NCBI GenBank assembly: GCA_016708345.1 | Contig: JADJFX010000014.1 | Coordinates: 1 to 37,685, forward strand | DNA length: 37,685 nucleotides | Direction of reading: 5' to 3' | Origin: Candidatus Rhodoferax bjergmarkensis | Lineage (GTDB): Bacteria; Pseudomonadota; Gammaproteobacteria; Burkholderiales; Burkholderiaceae_C | Shown: piece by piece, positions 34,391 through 37,685 of the stretch | Layout of the letters: every line of letters begins with the position of its first letter | Numbering within the stretch: the stretch's first letter is position 1 | Notes under the pieces: model-generated | What the model was told of the DNA's origin: nothing | Database searches by the model: none | What the model saw: the letters and a program-made list of their open reading frames with translations, nothing else | Translations under genes and position numbers: made by a program

Positions 34391-34813
34391 GTGCGCCGAT
34401 CATTTCATTGGAGGTGCATGAGCGCCAGGGCCTTTGCACTCGAACGGCATAGCTACCTGGATATGCAGGGCCGGAGCATGAAAAATCGTTCACGATCACC
34501 CACCACCGGCAGCACGGCATTTTATATGGACGCCTCCCGTTTGCCAAGATCGTTTTGGGTGTGTTGGGACAGATAGGCTGCAGTTTTATATCCGGCCTGT
34601 TGTGCAGGCGGGATTGCCTGCTGGCCCTGATGGAATCCGCTGACCCGCGCCTCATTTCTCCAAAGGACTCGAAGTCCCTGAACGCCATACAGGCTTGGCG
34701 GGTCACGGTCTGACCTGTTTGCCATCACACTTTTATCGACCTTGCGCAACCTTTACGGCGGCCACTCCTTTCTTCAAAGTGGTTGATGCGGTTGATACAC
34801 GTTGTGCGCCGCC
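34391..34813. other. Non-coding stretch between the deacetylase and IS110
   Basis: 423 bases in which I find no convincing gene, RNA or repeat. Short open frames on both strands lack family resemblance and ribosome-binding sites. The part next to 34814 should contain the 3' end of the IS110 element, which has no inverted repeats to mark it. Confidence 0.5.
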
Positions 34814-35839
34814 CTATGCAGGCTGACTCACAAACGCCTTTTGGTACGTCCGTTCATGGGCAAGAATTGCCCAGATCGTCCGCGCCATCTTGTTGGCCAA
34901 GGCCACGACCGCCACATTCAGCGGTCGCCGCTGGCGTAATTCGGTGATCCACGGGCCGGGGTCTTTGGCATGGGTCAGCACCGACCGGGCGCCGTGGATC
35001 AGCAGGGTGCGCAGGTAGGTGTCGCCGCGCTTGCTGATGCCGAGTAACTTGATGCGTCCGCCCGTGCCGGTCTGTCGCGGCACGAGACCGGCGAAGGCGG
35101 CGAACTCCCGTCCCGATTTGAATGCCTTGGCATCGCCCATGATGGCGACCGCCGCGGTAGCCGTCAGCGGCCCGACACCCGGAATCTCGGCAATCCGCTT
35201 GCAGGCATGATCGTTCTTGAGCCACAGCTTGATGCGTTGCTCGATGGTGGCGATCTCTTCATCCATCTTGCCGATGCGCGCCCATTGGTCACGCAGGGTG
35301 TCGATCACCATTGCCGGCCGTCGATCGGAAAGTCTGGCTAGCGCTTCAGTAATGCCTTTCCTGACGCCAGCCTTGCCCTGCGGCATGACTTCGCCGTATT
35401 CGGTGAGCAAGCCCCGCAGGCCGTTGATCTGGGCCGTGCGGAACTTGACCAACTGGCTCCTCATGCGGTGCAGTGCCAGGATCGCCTGCTGCTCCTCGGT
35501 CTTGATCGCCACCGCCTTGACGTGCGGTTGCTGGACCGCCGTCCAGATCGCCCGGGCATCGTGCCGGTCATTCTTGTTGCCGGTGACGAAGCCCTTCACC
35601 GCCTTGCCCGGCAACAGCTTGACCTGGTGACCCATCGCCGTGAGTTTCCTCGCCCAGTGCTGGGCGCCGCCACAAGCCTCCATGCCGATGAGGCATGCTT
35701 GCCGGTTGGCAAAGTGTTCGAGGAACTGCTCGCGCTTGAGCTGCAGGCTCACGATTTCTCCGGTCTCCATGTCGATCGAGTGCAACTGAAACACCCGTTT
35801 GGCGATATCGATGCCAACTACGTTTTTGCTACCATTCAT
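34814..35839 (-). CDS. IS110-family transposase (DEDD recombinase)
   Basis: The product is 341 residues from ATG 35839 (MNGSKNVVGIDIAKRVFQLH); the open frame to 35968 runs through the leader RNA region and is not used. The N-terminal RuvC-like DEDD domain shows GIDIAKRVFQ (Asp), GMEACGGAQHWARKL (Glu) and KNDRHDARAI (Asp, Asp). The C-terminal Transposase_20 domain shows IPGVGPLTATAAVAIMGDAK and FAAFAGLVPRQTGTGG, with the usual nucleophile-Ser region at SKRGDTYLRTLLIHGARSVL. Such enzymes are guided by a bridge RNA encoded in the element. Intact. Confidence 0.95.
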   Translation of the reverse strand: MNGSKNVVGIDIAKRVFQLHSIDMETGEIVSLQLKREQFLEHFANRQACLIGMEACGGAQHWARKLTAMGHQVKLLPGKAVKGFVTGNKNDRHDARAIWTAVQQPHVKAVAIKTEEQQAILALHRMRSQLVKFRTAQINGLRGLLTEYGEVMPQGKAGVRKGITEALARLSDRRPAMVIDTLRDQWARIGKMDEEIATIEQRIKLWLKNDHACKRIAEIPGVGPLTATAAVAIMGDAKAFKSGREFAAFAGLVPRQTGTGGRIKLLGISKRGDTYLRTLLIHGARSVLTHAKDPGPWITELRQRRPLNVAVVALANKMARTIWAILAHERTYQKAFVSQPA

Positions 35840-35842
35840 CTC

Positions 35843-35919
35843 GGACCCTCCGGTTTGCCTGTGAAGATCTTCGTATCTTCCACCTTGGGCACTTCGATGC
35901 CGTCGCCCCGTGAGGGTCC
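35843..35919 (-). ncRNA. Candidate bridge-RNA region in the IS110 5' leader
   Basis: The leader of the IS110 gene folds. GGACCCTC and GAGGGTCC (35843-35850 with 35912-35919) close an eight-base stem, and inside it GAAGAT and ATCTTC (35863-35868 with 35875-35880) close a second. The region ends four bases before the recombinase ATG. IS110-group elements encode the bridge RNA upstream of the recombinase, so position and structure fit. The target- and donor-binding loops cannot be assigned without the element ends. The rest of the leader (35920-36046) shows no gene. Confidence 0.45.
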
Positions 35920-36046
35920 ACCCCTTACCTAACCACCACCACAGAGTTATCCACGGCGCCGGGCGCAACAGGTCCCCCTAACCCGGACGAGCCGGAACCA
36001 AACAGGGTAATGTAGCGTCACGTTGAACGCTGAAGAGGGGGCTGTG

Positions 36047-37685
36047 ATGAACGCACCGCTTCTTGAACGGTACCACGACCGGATAGCAGGGTATTGACCT
36101 GCTACGACCGGATGGTCATTACTGGCACGCTGCCGGGCGCTTGTCATGCGGCGGGATGACGAGCTTTCTGAACGCGAAGCACATCCGCATCTTTGACTAT
36201 CCGCGCTTGCCGAGCCGCTGCGAGATCGTATCCGCGCGAACGCCGAGGCATTGGCGGCGGCGAGCGGCGTGACGATTCAATATATCGCCAAAGCGCACAT
36301 CCGCAAGGAAGCCGTGGTCGCCGATGTCATCAGTAAACGCGGCGATTATCCTGGCCTGGTCCATGTCATCTCGGTCATGGAAGCGTGCTCGTCGTACAGC
36401 GCGTGGCACGACAAGCGCACCCATCAAACGACTCTGCGGCCCACGTCCGGCAAGTGCCTGCATTACTACTTCTATATCATCGATGCCGAGTTGGGACTGA
36501 TGTACGTGCGCGTGCCGACGTGGTGCCCGTTCCGTCTTCAGATTTATTGCAACCGGACATAGCTGGCTGGCACGCCAACTGACGGCGGCCGGCATTGACT
36601 ACGCCATGGCCGACAACGCCTTCATCCGGATCGACGATTGGGAACGCGCCCAGCAATTGGCCGATCGCTTGTCGCCGGATGTGCTGCACCGGGTGCTCGA
36701 TGGCTACGCTCGGCAGTGTTGCCCGATCCTCGATGTCTTCAATCAAACGTACCACTGGAGCCTGATGCAAGTCGAGTGCTCGACCGACTTGGCGTTCCGT
36801 TCGGGGGGCATCATGAAACCGCTCTACGAAGCGATCTCGCGACAAGCGATTGTCTCGGTCAAGGCACCGCAAGTCATGCACTTCCTGGGTAAAAAAATGT
36901 CGCCGCAACTGGCACAGGAGGTGGAGAGCCGGTTGTCCACGCGGATCGAGGGGACCTGTATCAAACATCGACTGGGCAAACACTCGGTCAAGATGTACGA
37001 CAAGTTCGGCCGGGTATTGCGTATCGAAACCACGACCAACGATGTTGCCTTCTTCAAACACCACCGCAAGGTGGAACATCGGGATGGCCATGCCACCCGG
37101 GAACTGGCCGCCGTCAAGAAGTCGATTTAGCTAGCAGTCGACTGCGCGAGATTCTGCTGGGCTGTAATCGCCGCTACCTCGACTTTCTTTCCGCCCTCGA
37201 CGATTTCTCGGCGGGAACGCGTTGCCTGAACAAACTGACCACCCCAAAGGAAATCGACGGGCATCGCGTCAAGGGATTCAATTTCTTCGACAAGACCGAG
37301 CACGATCTGTTGTGCTCGTTGCAACATCCCGAGTTCAATATCCGGGGCGTTCGACGGGCCGACTTGAAGCCGTTCCTGACAACCCCCTGTCTGTCGCTAG
37401 TATCACCCGTTACCTGAAACGCTTGCGTGACTTCGGCTTGATCAAAAAGGTCGTCGGCACCTATCGCTATTACCTCACTCGCATTGGCCGCAATGCCATC
37501 GCCGCCGCGTGCCGTATCGCCGAGCAACTCATCATCCCAGCTCTCGCCCCACAAACAATTCTGCTCAGAATTGGTAACAAGTTGGGTCATAAGACTAGAG
37601 GACCTTGTTTTACAAATGCCTGGGCGTCAGTGATGCCCTCGCCAATAGTTGGCTCTACTTGGCCACTGCGGTTCTCTGATGCAGG
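36047..37685 (+). pseudogene. Conserved family of unknown function, about 500 aa, frameshifted at several points
   Basis: From ATG 36047 (after AGAGGGGGCTGTG) the pieces read MNAPLLERYHDRIAG, VLTCYDRMVITGTLPGACHA, MTSFLNAKHIRIFDYPR and ALAAASGVTIQYIAKAHIRK. They continue through VMEACSSYSAWHDKRTHQTT, YVRVPTWCPFRLQIYC, GHSWLARQLTAAGIDYAMAD, RIEGTCIKHRLGKHSVKMYD and KFGRVLRIETTTNDVAFFKH, then FLSALDDFSAG and a C-terminal winged-helix-like segment (SITRYLKRLRDFGLIKKVVG, YRYYLTRIGR). Breaks fit single-base changes: missing G near 36092, missing T near 36206, extra C near 36547, an unclear one near 37130, missing T near 37372. The last frame stays open to the window end. I do not know a function. 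The repeated KMYDKFG and LRIET pattern is reminiscent of replication-initiator proteins, but this is weak. Confidence 0.6.

Noticed and set aside
1..37685. CRISPR arrays, tRNA or rRNA genes
   Set aside because: No regularly spaced direct repeats, no cloverleaf with a T-loop signature and no rRNA segments were seen.

Overview
The window looks like a chromosomal segment of a GC-rich betaproteobacterium, most likely a Rhodocyclales-type organism such as the Dechloromonas/Azonexus/Accumulibacter group. That placement is inference, from the epsL-D-E-F-G gene set typical of exosortase-B (XrtB) polysaccharide loci in this class, the codon use, and the insertion sequences. No rRNA, tRNA or CRISPR array is visible.

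Layout. (1) 1-2699: the tail of a MerR-like regulator overlapping a VIT/VWA-domain protein gene that is broken by two frameshifts. (2) 2787-8475: a mobile-element block. It holds an IS3-family element, an IS91-type element (tyrosine integrase plus Y2 transposase) interrupted by an ISAs1 element with a 10-bp target duplication, and a truncated IS5/IS1182-type relic. (3) 8673-26381: an extracellular polysaccharide locus read left to right. It contains the outer-membrane barrel EpsL, lipoprotein PPIase EpsD, export protein EpsE, chain-length protein EpsF, tyrosine-kinase-like EpsG, a relic of exosortase xrtB, gmd and fcl (GDP-L-fucose synthesis), a Wzx flippase and Wzy polymerase fused in frame by an apparent indel, several GT2 and GT4 glycosyltransferases, a glycoside-hydrolase-like lipoprotein, a WecG/TagA/CpsF glycosyltransferase, and the start of a polysaccharide deacetylase. 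(4) 26382-32743: a second mobile-element island (IS1595 fragment, IS21, IS1634 fragment, ISAs1-like fragment, IS630, full-length IS5/IS1182-type element) that destroyed the deacetylase gene. (5) 32815-34390: the polysaccharide locus resumes with a frameshifted, AT-rich GT2 gene and an intact polysaccharide deacetylase. (6) 34814-37685: an IS110 element with a structured leader, and a frameshifted gene of a conserved family whose function I do not recognise.

How the genes fit together. Gmd and Fcl make GDP-L-fucose. The glycosyltransferases build a lipid-linked repeat unit, Wzx flips it and Wzy polymerises it. EpsF/EpsG set chain length and EpsE/EpsL carry the polymer outward, with EpsD as a periplasmic folding factor. 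The exosortase expected in this type of locus survives only as an N-terminal scrap.

Quality warning. Many coding breaks are single-base differences in short homopolymers. In one case the other copy of the same IS in this window has the intact base count. Some apparent pseudogenes and the Wzx-Wzy fusion may therefore be sequencing errors rather than biology.
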